Below are positions 1 through 10,668 of a stretch of DNA of 64,000 nucleotides, piece after piece. Under the pieces are notes generated by a model. The model saw only the letters and a list, made by a program, of their open reading frames with translations, did no database searches and was not told where the DNA came from. The position numbers and the translations under genes were made by a program. The DNA is from Candolleomyces eurysporus (taxonomy: Eukaryota; Basidiomycota; Agaricomycetes; Agaricales; Psathyrellaceae): positions 1-64,000 of the forward strand of contig JANBPK010001210.1 in NCBI GenBank assembly GCA_027579435.1, given 5' to 3'. Position 1 is the first letter of the stretch. Each line of letters starts with the position of its first letter.

Positions 1-338
1 GAAGGAATTCAACGCTGTTACTCTCGGAATCCAGGGATCTGGTTGGGGCTGGCTCGGTTATAATACCGCGTCCAAGCGTTTGGAGCTCGCTACGACCCCC
101 AACCAGGACCCTCTCCTCCACCTCGTCCCTATCATCGGTGTCGATATCTGGGAGCACGCTTTCTACCTCCAGTACTTGAACGTTAAGGCCGACGTGAGTT
201 TTTACTTCGACTCTTCTAGCGACGGTGAGCACTGATTGTTAACGAATTTTGCAGTACCTCACCGCTATCTGGAACGTCATCAACTATGAGGAGGCCGAGA
301 GGCGTCTTGCCGAGGCTGTTTCCTCCTCCAAGCTCTGA
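1..338 (+). CDS. Mn/Fe superoxide dismutase, C-terminal part (5' truncated by window)
   Basis: The frame is open from base 2 to 193, a 61-nt intron follows (194-254, GTGAGT...TTGCAG), and the last exon is 255-338 ending in TGA. The first exon carries the Mn/Fe-SOD signature [11 protein letters not shown], whose Asp and His are metal ligands in this family, preceded by the usual [10 protein letters not shown] segment; the last exon has the conserved [18 protein letters not shown] helix. The enzyme converts superoxide to peroxide and oxygen. The N-terminus is outside the window, so mitochondrial versus cytosolic targeting cannot be judged. Family assignment is secure; metal preference (Mn expected in fungi) is inference. 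Confidence 0.95.
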
Positions 339-1311
339 AGTTTCGGCTGGCGAACGAAGAAGAANTTTTAAACATCAAATCAATGTAGCATAACCTGTTA
401 AGCACATTTCTTGTTGAAAATCAATGTTCTTTGCGACACACACACACACACTCTCTCTCTGATTTCATGAAGTTCCATGGCATCCTTCGTCGATGCTACT
501 GCCGGAAACTTTACCGGCTTGAGGAAGATGGATATTATGCCGCACTGACGTCCTGCTTCAGGGTAGGTGCCGTTATCCCTGATTCATCCACCTCTTTGAT
601 TGGAGCTTACTCCACTTCTACTATTGCTTGTGGTGCCTTCGAGAACCCGGATTTTCCATGAAGATGTGGATTTGAAACGGATGGTGAGGTAACTGAAAGA
701 TAGGGGCATTGTTTGGTCCACATTGATCTGCCCAACAGGCTACTGCATGCCATTCCTACCGTTCGGGATTTTCGGCCGTTACCTCTTTCTCTTTGACTTT
801 CCCTGCGCCGACTACTTCCGTTTACCTTTGCATCTTCTCCTTGCAGTCGATTGACCAGCAGTTTGGTTTAATAAGTTTCACGCCAGAATACTCGCCCTCT
901 AACGCGCCATCACCGGGAGAATTCGGGTGGCTTATACGCTAAAATTGCGGGCGCGGCGTGTTATACCACAGAGGAACGCTCAAAAACAGCCACATGACTG
1001 GTAGTTGCGCCAGCTCCTTGCTGGATCCCGAGCATGCTTGTCTCCAAAGCCTACACCGTGGCTCCGACTTCTACGCTCACTGGCATCAGACGCAGCTGGC
1101 TAGCTAGACTATCCTGCATGCTCGAGCCATGCCCGACATCTGGCACACCCAGGACTCACCCAGGACTGAGTCGGGGGCAGATCCTCCTACTTTGCTGCAA
1201 TGTATTTCAAGCGACAATTTGGAGTTCCTTTAACCGACAACGACTACTAAACGGAGAGCAGCACGAATGAATCTGGTGAGATTTATACACGATCCATGGA
1301 TCATTCACAAG
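339..1311. other. Intergenic region with CA/CT microsatellite
   Basis: No gene could be supported here. A short (CA)n-(CT)n run lies at about 436-460. Open frames in the region are short and without recognisable motifs. It separates the SOD 3' end from the convergent GTPase gene. Confidence 0.6.
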
Positions 1312-2624
1312 CTACTGGTTACGGCTATCGAACCAATTTGCCAATCGATGCAAGAGACCAAACAGGGTGGCGGTTGAAAAGGATCCATCGTCTTCAGTAT
1401 CACGGTGGGAGGTCCTACGACGTCTTCCCCTCATCGACCTGTTTCTGCCGCCGTTTCGGATGCCGAAGACGGGACACCCTTCTTTGCTGCAATATTTTTC
1501 AATCAAAGATCGCACCCGCATCCGGGAATCTTCGTATTCGTCGTCAAACCTATTCCCTCCACTTTTCATCGCCTTTCCACGCGTTGCAGTAATGCAAACG
1601 TGCCCGTCGAACCTCAACTGGTACTTTTCGAACTCCCAAGCGTTTTCCGTCCACCAATTCTCCATATCCGGCTCCTCGTTCTCCAGTCCTGTCACTACAG
1701 CGATGATCGGAACCTGGGAGCCACAGATTTCGCCGTAGAAGAGGTCATAGTTGTCCTGGATGACCTGCCGAAACCTCTTCCCGCGGATACAGTAGACTAA
1801 GAGGTGGATTTTGCCACCGAGTTTACAGAGCAAGTCTGCGAGGCTCTCGACCGACTTTTCGTGTGTGACAGTACCTCGAATCCCTTCGTTGAGACCCGCC
1901 GTGTCCCAGAGCATATATCGCTCTTCGTTGACATTGGCTCGGTACCCTTTGCTGGAGAAAGTACATCCGACGGCACCGCTGGAGATGGGGATGAGCTCTG
2001 AGTCAGACGGGTCGGTGCCTTCTCTGAACATGTTGATTACGGAGCTCTTTCCGACGCCGGTTTCACCAAAGAACACGACATTCTTTCTGTCAGAGTCAGA
2101 GTCGTTGCTAATGGCGATGTCGGGGTGTGGTTCGGCCGTATTCGAGGTGGGCACCGGGCTCAACGTGGAGTTGGAGGGATCGGCTGTATTCGGGGTGGGC
2201 ATTGGGTTCAAGGTGGAGTTGGAGGGATCGGCCGTATTCGAGGTGGGCATTGAGTTCAAGGTGGAGTTGGAGGGATCGGCCGTATTCGAGGTGGACATTG
2301 GGTTCAAGGTGGAGTTGGAGGGATCGGCCGTATTCGAGGTGGGCACCGGGTTCATCAACGTGGAGTTGGAGGGGACCTCCTGAACGGGTGGATCCGGCTC
2401 TGTCCGTGCCGCTTGTGAGATGAGGTCCTCAGAATGAGGCATCTCCGTTCGCAGGATGTCTACTCCTTCGACAGTTCCCTCGATCAACTCTGGATTGGAC
2501 GCTTTGAAGGTTTCTATCGTACTGATTGCTAATGTTAGTGACATTCTACCAGCACCGGATATCGCACTCAATACCTTGACTCCGTTTCAGATGTTTGGTT
2601 TGGATCCATGTTGGTGTCGGTCAT
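1312..2624 (-). CDS. P-loop GTPase (fungal G-domain protein) with N-terminal 16-residue repeats
   Basis: Two exons on the minus strand: 2624-2575 and 2521-1312, separated by a 53-nt intron (GTATTG...AATCAG) that joins in frame. The start was chosen at 2624 because an ATG further down at 2571 lies inside this intron. The product is 419 aa. An N-terminal region holds five Ser/Thr/Pro/Asn-rich repeats (residues 67-147). The G domain follows: P-loop GETGVGKSS at 169-177, DTAG near 223, and TGLENE near 294 where an NKxD would stand in Ras-like GTPases. The WW/EDE region after it is typical of the large agaric family of stand-alone AIG1-like/Era-like G domains. The C-terminus has an Arg-rich stretch and an amphipathic tail. 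The gene is divergent from and more distant to the plus-strand copies at 3.3-7.8 kb. Cellular role unknown. Confidence 0.88.
2133..2375 (-). repeat. Coding minisatellite, five 48-bp units
   Basis: Five near-identical 48-bp units lie in tandem inside the GTPase gene. Each encodes a 16-residue unit of the type ADPSNSTLNPMPTSNT; the first translated copy has one extra codon (51 bp). All units keep the frame, so length changes would alter only the disordered N-terminal arm, not the G domain. Confidence 0.9.
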
Positions 2625-3319
2625 GACGGAAGATCTAGAAGGAGAGTCCAGCTGTAGGTCGATCGTACCGTCATTCTCTTTTACTCGGACTTACGATATC
2701 GAGGAAAGTCCTGTGTATCGTGGGGCCGGGGTGAAGAGACTTTCTGGTAATTCCTCGATCCCAAGACTCTCCATCTTTTGAGTGTGGACACTGGAGCTCG
2801 AAGAAGGGTTCTATTTTTGTTATCTTGGCGCTCGAGCCGCGTGTTTTTCATCCCATGCTTTGTGTGTACGACCGCAGCACCTGCCAATGCTTTTTCTATT
2901 GTCCACAGCTTTTACGGAACGCCACGTTCATTCAGGACGTCTGCAATGCTCTAAACTCAACGAGTCATCTCGCGACGTGTAGCTCATTGATCTTTCGCGA
3001 TAGGAAATTGTGGGCGCGTGCTTACTTTCTGTCCATTCAGCTAGTTCCATGAAATCCCGCGATGGCCGCGCTCCGCAGTTCCACATCTTGGGAGAACCAC
3101 GGTAGTTTCCATTGCCTTCTTAGAACGAGGCGGTCTTGGCCCAGGGCCCCGTCCCTGTATTTCAAGTGGAAACCTTGCAGATCTTTCCCCTCATCAACTA
3201 CTTCGAACCCCTGCACCCGCAATCAAACTGGTTCAGAGTTTTGAAGTATGGCATGAGCTCTGCCTTCACTACTCTAGCTCCGACGTGGTACTAATGGTCT
3301 CATTCGCAGAACTACCGAC
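2625..3319. other. Divergent intergenic region, duplicated upstream of a second GTPase
   Basis: This interval holds no supported gene. Bases about 2826-3319 are clearly homologous to 5480-6122, including a shared GGCGCTCGAGCCGCGTG stretch, a CTACTTCGAACCCCTGCACC stretch and a common block just before each ATG. A third, weaker copy lies at about 4335-4497. Promoters were therefore copied along with the GTPase genes. Confidence 0.75.
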
Positions 3320-4126
3320 ATGGCTCCTCGGAACATTGTCTTCTTCGGCGAGAGCGGCCACGGGAAGAGCTCGGTCATCAACATGGTCTTAGGCTACGAC
3401 AAGGCGGCTACGTCTAGTTCTGCCATGGGTTGTACCTTCAAGTCCACTCCCTACTCCTACCGCGTATCTGGCGATGATTTCGTCCTTTGGGACACCGCCG
3501 GCCTTAACGAAGGCGACCAAGGTACCGCCCCCGACATGAAGGCCGTCGCCAGTCTCTATGCCCTTCTCAAGAAGCTCGAAGGCGGAGTCAGCCTACTCGT
3601 GTTTTGTATTCGCGCCCCACGAATCAACGACGCCGCTCACAAGAATTGGCAACTCTTCCAAGAGATTATATGCCAGAAGCGAGTCCCGATCGTTATGGCC
3701 GTCACCCACCTCGAAAATGAAGACTCGATGGACGACTGGTGGACGCAGAATGAGATTAGGTTTCTGGACTATGGGATGAAGCCGTGCAAAAAGTCTGGAT
3801 CTGGGGTCGCGTGTTTAACCGCGACGAAAGGGAAGTTGAGGAGGGATGGACGCTACACTTTCCAGGACGAGTACGAGGAGTCTCAGGACAAGATTCGGCA
3901 GCTCATTGTGGATAATCGCCTTGATACTCCGTGGCGGGTAAAGCCGGTCGAGTGGTTCCAAACGGTTTACGATAAGACCATCAAGACGGATTGTTGGGGT
4001 AACAAGATTGAGGAGATCAAAGAAGCGAAACAGGTCCCTGGGCAGGGTATCTTTGACCTGGCGAGTAGGTGGGACATATCTCGGGAGGAGGCGCAAAGGT
4101 TAGCGGATATTATTGAGGGCCATTGA
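3320..4126 (+). CDS. P-loop GTPase (fungal G-domain protein), intact single-exon copy
   Basis: Single-exon gene of 268 aa. The G1 motif GESGHGKSS is at residues 10-18, the TSS switch region near 31-33, DTAG at 58-61, and THLENE at 129-134 in the place of the guanine-specificity motif. A WW pair and an ATKGK segment follow, then a C-terminal basic and amphipathic part ending in IIEGH. Length and motifs match a complete member of the agaric stand-alone G-domain family. The start ATGGCTCCTCGG is shared by the neighbouring copies, which supports it. It is the best preserved of a local set of four plus-strand copies. The family is expanded in mushrooms and its biological role is not established; nucleotide binding is expected from motifs only. 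Confidence 0.9.
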   Translation: MAPRNIVFFGESGHGKSSVINMVLGYDKAATSSSAMGCTFKSTPYSYRVSGDDFVLWDTAGLNEGDQGTAPDMKAVASLYALLKKLEGGVSLLVFCIRAPRINDAAHKNWQLFQEIICQKRVPIVMAVTHLENEDSMDDWWTQNEIRFLDYGMKPCKKSGSGVACLTATKGKLRRDGRYTFQDEYEESQDKIRQLIVDNRLDTPWRVKPVEWFQTVYDKTIKTDCWGNKIEEIKEAKQVPGQGIFDLASRWDISREEAQRLADIIEGH

Positions 4127-4497
4127 GGGATGGAACGAAGTCTTGTATTCCTTTCTAGTACATACAAATATCACTATGAGGGCGGCCACCGCCAGCACTG
4201 CGACGAAGAATGTGTGGGAGTAACGTGGGCAACCTTCTCGAAATCAGACTCATGAACTAGTGACCAGAGGATCAGATCTGGAGCTGGGCACCTCAGCCGA
4301 CGTGCGAGTCTTGAGGGGATGTGCTGTGCGCTACTTTTCCGTCATCAATTGCTTCAACCCCTTGCACATCTGATATCGCTATATCCGTAACTTATCGGCC
4401 ACTCCGGTACAGCAATTTGAAGTATGACGTGAGATCCTCCCTTTTTGTTGTCTAGACCCATAGTAATACTCATGGCACGTTCCCCAGACAAACCAAC

Positions 4498-5035
4498 ATG
4501 GCACCCCGAAACGTCGTAATTCTTGGGGAAAGGGCACACGGGAGAAGTTCTGATATCAACCCTTTATTGGGAGAAGGCAGAAAGTTCACAGATAGCTCCG
4601 CGGTTATCTGTACGGCCAGGTGTATTCCCTACCCTCATCAACTTTCCGGACAGACTCCCATACGAAGGAAATCACAGGAGACCGTCCCTGATATCAGTTG
4701 GAGGTCCTGTATTCCCTTCTCGATATCTTCGAAGGTGTCAGTCCCATATTGTGGATCCGCGGACAGCAAATCAACGACGTTGCTCAGCAAAGGGGGATCT
4801 CTTTCGAAACATCACTTGCCAAGAGACAGTTCCGACAGTCACGGTAACTGTTCAACTTGAGAATAATAACCCGGTAGACGCATGGACGCTGGGCGGGCGG
4901 AGAACAAGACTGTTCTTGGGATATGTGAGAAAATCATGAATTGAACACGGGAGCGGGGTAGCGTGTATCACTATGTACAGAGGGAGGCACAAACCGTTAT
5001 CGGAACGAATACATGGAAAATTGAAGACTAAAAGG
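4498..5035 (+). pseudogene. Decayed GTPase copy
   Basis: The first codons repeat the MAPRNVV start of the neighbouring GTPases, but the P-loop is mutated (GERAHGRSS lacks the Lys-Ser) and the frame breaks repeatedly. Recognisable pieces continue in other frames: a segment matching PRINDAAHK, a degenerate version of DDWWTQNE near 4870-4900, and a match to GSGVACIT near 4950-4970. No ORF longer than about 138 codons remains. Interpreted as a pseudogene of the tandem family. Confidence 0.8.
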
Positions 5036-5479
5036 TGCAACCTTATCGTCCAGAACTACCTCCAGGATTCCGGGCCATCAGTAAAACTACACTTTGACTA
5101 TGGGCTTTTTGTCACTTTGAGGCTTTTTCTAGTTTCCCGTAGTTAGGGTAAACGAGTTCGTGCCTTTTAGTAGAATTTTGAATAGACACTCACATGTATA
5201 GTCTGATTTAACGCGCGCCCTCTTTGCAGGAGTAAAAGCTACATGGTTTGTCCGTATACGAGTAAAAATTTCACCAAATAGAATTTTCCAGGCGAGTGAT
5301 AGAATTAGGCCTTGTGCCCTCGATGATGGCTCATTTGAGCTGGGGTCTAGGTGGCGCGTCCCCGTGCAAGAAGCGGAGAACCTAGCAACGATTTCGGAGG
5401 GTCATTGAGATATGTAACGAAGTCTTGTCTCGCTTGCTTGTATCAATACGAGGGTGGTCACTACTCTATCTTGATTATC

Positions 5480-6122
5480 GCGGCGCTCGAGCCGCGTGTT
5501 TCTCACCTCAAGGTTGGTGTGCACGATCGTAGCACAATCAGTGTTCCGGCAGTCCTTGGGAAACCGCAATGCTCTTACTCTCAGAAAACACTAAACTTCT
5601 GTATCACATTTAAATAACCATATGTGGCCATATTTGAGACGAATCGGAAATCATTTACGCCCGGGGTGCCCACTTCCCAAGGAGTGAAGGACCGCCGGAA
5701 CACTGTACCGATACTTTTTCTATTGTCTGCAGCTTGTCGTGGCACCACAATCATTCAGGATGTCCATGTTGAGCTCAACGAGTCATCCGTCGACGTGGAC
5801 GTCATTGATCTTTCGCGATAGGAGATTGTGGGCGTCTGCTTCTGTTCTGTCAATTCAGTTAGGGTCATAAGAGCCCACGATGGCCGCGGTCCCCGCAGTT
5901 CTTTCGCTTCCACAGCCCGGGAGAACCAGTGCGATTGGTACCCATGTCATTCTTTTTGCTTGCTTGGCACGAGGCGGTCTTGTATTTTTCCCCTCATCGA
6001 CTACTTCGAACCCCTGCACCCGCCATCATACTGGTTCAGAGGTTTGAAGCATTGCGTCAGCTTTCCCTGCACTACACTATCCTCGACGTGGTGCTGACGG
6101 TCTCATTCACAGAACTATCGAC
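5480..6122 (+). repeat. Duplicated upstream segment of the GTPase family (second copy)
   Basis: Homologous to about 2826-3319 with scattered substitutions and indels. It extends right to the start codon of the third GTPase copy, and the last ~120 bp before each ATG are the most similar. It marks the duplication unit as promoter plus gene. Between 5036 and 5480 nothing is recognised. Confidence 0.7.
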
Positions 6123-6767
6123 ATGGCTGCCCGAAACGTTGTCTTCTTCGGCGAGAGTGGCCACGGGAAGAGTTCAGTTATCAACATGGTCCTAGGCTAC
6201 GACGGGGCGGCTACATCCAGCTCTCCCATGGGTTGTACCTTCGAAGCCACTTCCTATCCTCACCACCTATCGGGCCATGATCTCATTCTTTGGGACACTG
6301 TCGGTCTTAACGAAGGCGAACAAGGTGCCGGCATGCAGGCCGTCACCAGTCTCTACACTCTTCTCAGGAGTCTCGAAGGTGGCATTAGCCTCCTCGTGTT
6401 CTGTATTCGCGCCCAGCAAATCAACGACGCCGCTCACAAGAACTGGCAACTCTTCCAAGAGATTATATGCCAGAAACGAGTCCCGATTGTTATGGCCGTC
6501 ACTCACCTCGAGAACGAAGACTCGATGGACGACTGGTGGACGCAGAATGAGAACAGGTGTCGGCAGTACGGGATGAATCCGTGCAACGAGTATGGATCTG
6601 GGGTTGCGTGTATAACCGCGTCGAAAGGGAAGTTGAGGAAGGGTGGACGTCACGCTTTCCAGGACGAGTACGACGAATCGCAGGACAAGATTCGGCAACT
6701 TATCGTCGATAATCACCTTCATACTCCGTGGAGGGTACGGCCGGTCGACTGGTTCGAAACGGTTTAA
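6123..6767 (+). CDS. P-loop GTPase copy, C-terminally truncated by nonsense codons
   Basis: The open frame encodes 214 aa, against 268 aa in the copy at 3320-4126. G1 GESGHGKSS is intact at residues 10-18, G3 reads DTVG instead of DTAG, and THLENE plus the DDWW segment are kept. The stop (TAA, 6765-6767) falls where the intact paralogue has VYDK. The same frame downstream still encodes a recognisable C-terminus ending in IMEGH at 6888-6944 (the paralogue has IIEGH), interrupted only by that TAA and a TAG at 6849-6851. It could be a truncated but complete G domain or an early pseudogene. Which it is cannot be decided from sequence. Confidence 0.75.
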   Translation: MAARNVVFFGESGHGKSSVINMVLGYDGAATSSSPMGCTFEATSYPHHLSGHDLILWDTVGLNEGEQGAGMQAVTSLYTLLRSLEGGISLLVFCIRAQQINDAAHKNWQLFQEIICQKRVPIVMAVTHLENEDSMDDWWTQNENRCRQYGMNPCNEYGSGVACITASKGKLRKGGRHAFQDEYDESQDKIRQLIVDNHLHTPWRVRPVDWFETV

Positions 6768-7269
6768 TGTAAGACCCGTCATGCGAATTTTTTGGACAAA
6801 CCGTTTGGTTGGTGGAGCGAATACTTTGCCAGTCTCTGGGAAGCGCACTAGGTTCATGGTCGGGGTGTCTTCGAACTAGCGCCTATGTGGGGTATATCTA
6901 CGAAGGAAGCAGAGAAACTAGAGAGGATAATGGAGGGTCATTAGGGTATGCACCGAAGGCTTGTACTGTTTTCTCGTAGATATAGGTATCCCTACGAGGG
7001 AGGCAACGGCCGAGGAACAAGCACGAAGATTGTGAATCTACGCGGATAAGGACTCACGCGTTGCTGCTACCTTCGCCCCGGTATGACATGTTTTTCATTC
7101 GAAGCTTCTCACTATCAGTTTAGCACAACGTTTACCGCAGAGCCATGAGCTTCGCCTCCTCCGAACATCATCGATCGGCGTTTGCGAGAGGAAGCTCTGG
7201 TTATCTACTCAATCGGCTTTTCATTCATGAGAACGCTGGGCCGCAGGAGTCCGTGTTTCTTAGATTCGT

Positions 7270-7838
7270 CTAGGCGGGAAAGTCGCCAGGATACTGCCGG
7301 TCTCAGAGAAGGCAACCAAGGCACCGTCACCGAGATGAAAGCAGTTGCTAGTCTATACCAACTACTCCAGAGTCTCAAAGACCGTGTCAGCCTCAGTTTC
7401 TGCATCCGCACCCCACGAATCAACGACGGCGCACGAACACTGGAAGTTTTTCAACGGGATCATCTATAGAAGGTAAGTTCCGGTCGTTATGGCTATCACC
7501 CGTCTCCAACAATATAGAACAATATAACGAGCGGTCCATGGACGAATGGTGGGAGAGGAACTAAAAAGCTTCAGGCAGTACAAAACGAATCAATCGAGGG
7601 GGCATGGATCTGAAGTCGTGTGTATCACGGCGTGGAAGGGGAAGCTCAAGAAGGGAAGGTACACTTTTCAGGACGAGTACGAGGAACTACAGGACAAGGT
7701 CCGAAAGGTCACTACTATCAAGAATGAAATAAATTATGTATCATCGAGAAAACATGTCAGGTGAACGGTTGGGGGCGAGGGTAGGTTGTTTCCGAGTAGG
7801 AGGCAGCTAAGCGGGCGGAGATCTTGGGAGAGCACTGA
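7270..7838 (+). pseudogene. Decayed GTPase copy, 5' deleted
   Basis: The P-loop half is missing or unrecognisable. From about 7290 the frame encodes DTAGLREGNQGTV and MKAVASLYQLLQ as in the intact GTPases, then frameshifts near 7430 and 7560 break the frame. A later segment gives VVCITAWKGKLKKG and YTFQDEYEELQDKVRK. The end near 7838 retains a version of the EIL-GEH* terminus with an internal TAG. Fourth plus-strand copy of the family, clearly non-functional. Confidence 0.82.
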
Positions 7839-8012
7839 CACGATGCTTGTTGGATCGGCCATTCATGTTCTGCTATGCACTCCATCTATTTGAACAATCA
7901 ATATGTCAAGTTTAATCGCATTCTCCTTTGACTAGCATCTCGCTTTACACAGGCTACTGAGGAGCACTCGCCTTGCCCAGGGAGCGGGATCTAGTATGCA
8001 TCAGACTGATCA

Positions 8013-10410
8013 TTACCTCCAGCCGTAAAGATGAGGAACAGCCGACGGCAGTTTATCACCCCATAAAATCTCGAGATTCTTCTTCATATGAGCGTCCGAT
8101 CCGCCCTGATATCGATGCCTGTGTGGGCTGATATCATTTTTCAACAATGAGCAACAGAGCATTGAGCAACGACACAATCGAGAAGTTGAGTTAGAAAAAC
8201 TTACCAGAAGTACACGAGACTCGTCTCAATCTCCAAATCTGCTTTCGTAGAGGGATCGTGCGGACGATTGGGGCTGAACTTCGGCTTGTTCCTACTTTTC
8301 CTGGTAGCAGATCCGCTTGAGACTTCGTGCAGCAGAATGAGCATATTGACATCGAGGGATCCATGCATGAATATCCCGTTCAACAATCTCACCAGTCGAA
8401 CTTCGCCTTGGTTTTCCGCTGCATATCGTGCCGCAGCATGCGCCGCTTCGTAGCGCCGTATGATTTCGTCGAACCTTGGTCTTGTGTAGGGTGCTATCAT
8501 GGGAACCGTCCGAGTAAGGAACTCGTCGAGAGATTCGAAGGTGTTTGGGTCATCGGAATCTACAAGGTCCAATGAATGAACGAGCTTGACGGTAGAGTTT
8601 GGTCGGAAGCTGGGTGCTCCGATCCAGAGTGTCATCCGGAGCTCGAACACGTATTTTAGGATCGAGAGTTGGAAGCTGCGGGTGCTATTGCAGTAGGAAA
8701 TTTCTGCCGCTTTCTTCACTGCAAGTTTGTAAGATGAAATGAATGAGGACTCGATCGGAAAGGACACCCATTTAGGAAAGTACTCACTTTTGTATTCAGA
8801 GTTCAAATACGGGCATTCAGCACGGTGTCGGATGTTCCAGTCGGCCTTTTGACACTCCTCCGAGCAATAGACAACGGAACGGCAATGGGAACATGTTTTC
8901 CCCGAAAGTGGTGATGTACTACGCCAGGGCGACTTCATATGCTAGAAAAGACACTGACATTAGCTTTCCGGCAGTCGCTGGTGAATGTGTACTGACATCC
9001 ATATTATCGCACACGATGTCTCTGTCCTTCGGATTGTGCTTGACAGAGAATATCTCGAACGTTGACATCCATCTGTCGAGAATGACGCATTCAGGCGATC
9101 CACGCTCCAGGCTTGAATGATACGACCCGAGATGCCTCTTTATTTCTTTGACTAGCATAGTAAACACCGAGGGGTACGTTGAATATACTGTGAGTCCGTC
9201 GAATATTTCGCGGAAGGATGGGAAGCTGGCGTCGTCTCCAAGGGTAGAAGCCACTTTGATCGCGTTCGCAACAATTCGAACAACGCCTTGCGTTATGACG
9301 CCTTTGGCCCTCGCAAGCACACCGTTGGATATGATGCACTGCCATCTCACGGTGCACAGCGAGCAACAAAGGACAAGCATCAAGTTCCTGCTGCGATTTT
9401 CTATCTCCGAACGCTCAGTCGGCCTCTGGGCGCAGAGACGATCGCTGGTTTCAGACAGAACTGCCGCGTAGACTACTTGCGCATCTGCTCGGATGAACAG
9501 TGCAGCCATGCTAGAGTCTGCCTGAATGAGGGATTCTGTGACGAGGAGGATGCATTGGATACACCTGAGCTCGATCGTTTCGGGATGAGCGAGGGATAAG
9601 TGCTCCAGCTCGTGGAGTATCATTAGAACCCTCATCCTCTCCAGTGTCCTGCCGACGAATGCTTCGGGAGAGCAGACTGACCCTTCCATTATCTTGTTTG
9701 CAATGAGGCAAGGATTACCCTTCACAGTGGACCAGAAGAGCTGAGTCACCGTGTCCGCCATTTGATGATCTGGTTTATCGGGTCGGCTGGGGTGGCCATC
9801 CGGATAGTAAGGTGCGCCGTCGTGGTAGGTCATCACCCACCAACCGATGCACATCTCCTGAGCCAGGACATTGTGGAGACAGGCTTGGTATAGCACGTCA
9901 TGAACCCTATGCAACGTGTAGAGGGCACGTGCACACCGTTCGTATGACTCCAGGCAACGGGGCGTATCCAACGTTAGGATTTGGGTCGTCCATCTCTCAG
10001 GAATATCCTGTATCCTGTATATCCAGGAGATTATCCCTTCCAAGGAGTCACGAATCCGCCGTGCGGTAGCCTTTCGCAAAGAAGGATGCTTGATGCACCA
10101 CTTCTCAACGTCCGTCAAGCTCATCAGCGATCGATTGGCAAGATTGAACTCATGCTGGCTAGGAGACTCTTTTGGGGGTTGGAGGTATGCGAGGTGTATG
10201 TCCAATAGATCGATGGAGTAACATTCGGGGCCTGGTCCTTTCATTCGCTCGCAAAGTTCTTCCAGATGAGGGATTGAACTAGCCCTTGCTCCCTCGACGA
10301 TCTGGTTAAATTTAGTGTACATTGTGATGCAAAAGAGTTGGATTGCGCACCTCGGGGAGCAAGACTTTCCGCATGTCTTCGACGGTGGTTGTCGCAGCTT
10401 TACTTTCCAT
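8013..10410 (-). CDS. MYND-type zinc finger protein
   Basis: Four exons on the minus strand: 10410-10351, 10301-8997, 8941-8205 and 8127-8013, with introns of 49, 55 and 77 nt that all join in frame (738 aa). The start MESKAATT was preferred because the upstream frame from 10424 would read through a spliceable intron. The first ~450 residues are helical and Cys/His-poor. A MYND finger follows across exon junction 2/3: a single Cys in VCDNMDH, then CSHC, YCSEECQKADW and H-x3-C. The second canonical Cys appears replaced by His or Met. The C-terminus ends EILWGDKLPSAVPHLYGW, a tail common in agaric MYND proteins. MYND fingers mediate protein-protein contacts; the specific partner is unknown. The gene lies head-to-tail with an F-box gene on the same strand, with no sign of shared function. 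Confidence 0.85.
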
Positions 10411-10668
10411 GGTGGTGTGAACAAGAAGAATACGATCGATGTTTACAGCAGTAGTCCGCGCGTCATGGTTCATTGATTGATCCAAATCGGGAAGAGATAA
10501 GATAAGATCGCATGGCATCGCCTCAACAAAAATTGATGCTCAATTTTTTCGAGCTACACACATAAAATGTCGAGGTTGGGTACAATTGATACAAGACAAT
10601 AATATTCATTCACAGGATGACGCGTACATAAAGCGGAATCACTACCACATCCAACACATGACGAATTC

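Noticed and set aside
436..460. CRISPR-like or regulatory repeat
   Set aside because: It is a simple (CA)n(CT)n microsatellite; no CRISPR arrays are expected or seen in this eukaryotic sequence.
1367..2423. Several plus-strand ORFs up to 190 codons opposite the first GTPase gene
   Set aside because: They are antisense shadows of the GTPase frame; translations of the 48-bp repeat region are repetitive and have no domain.
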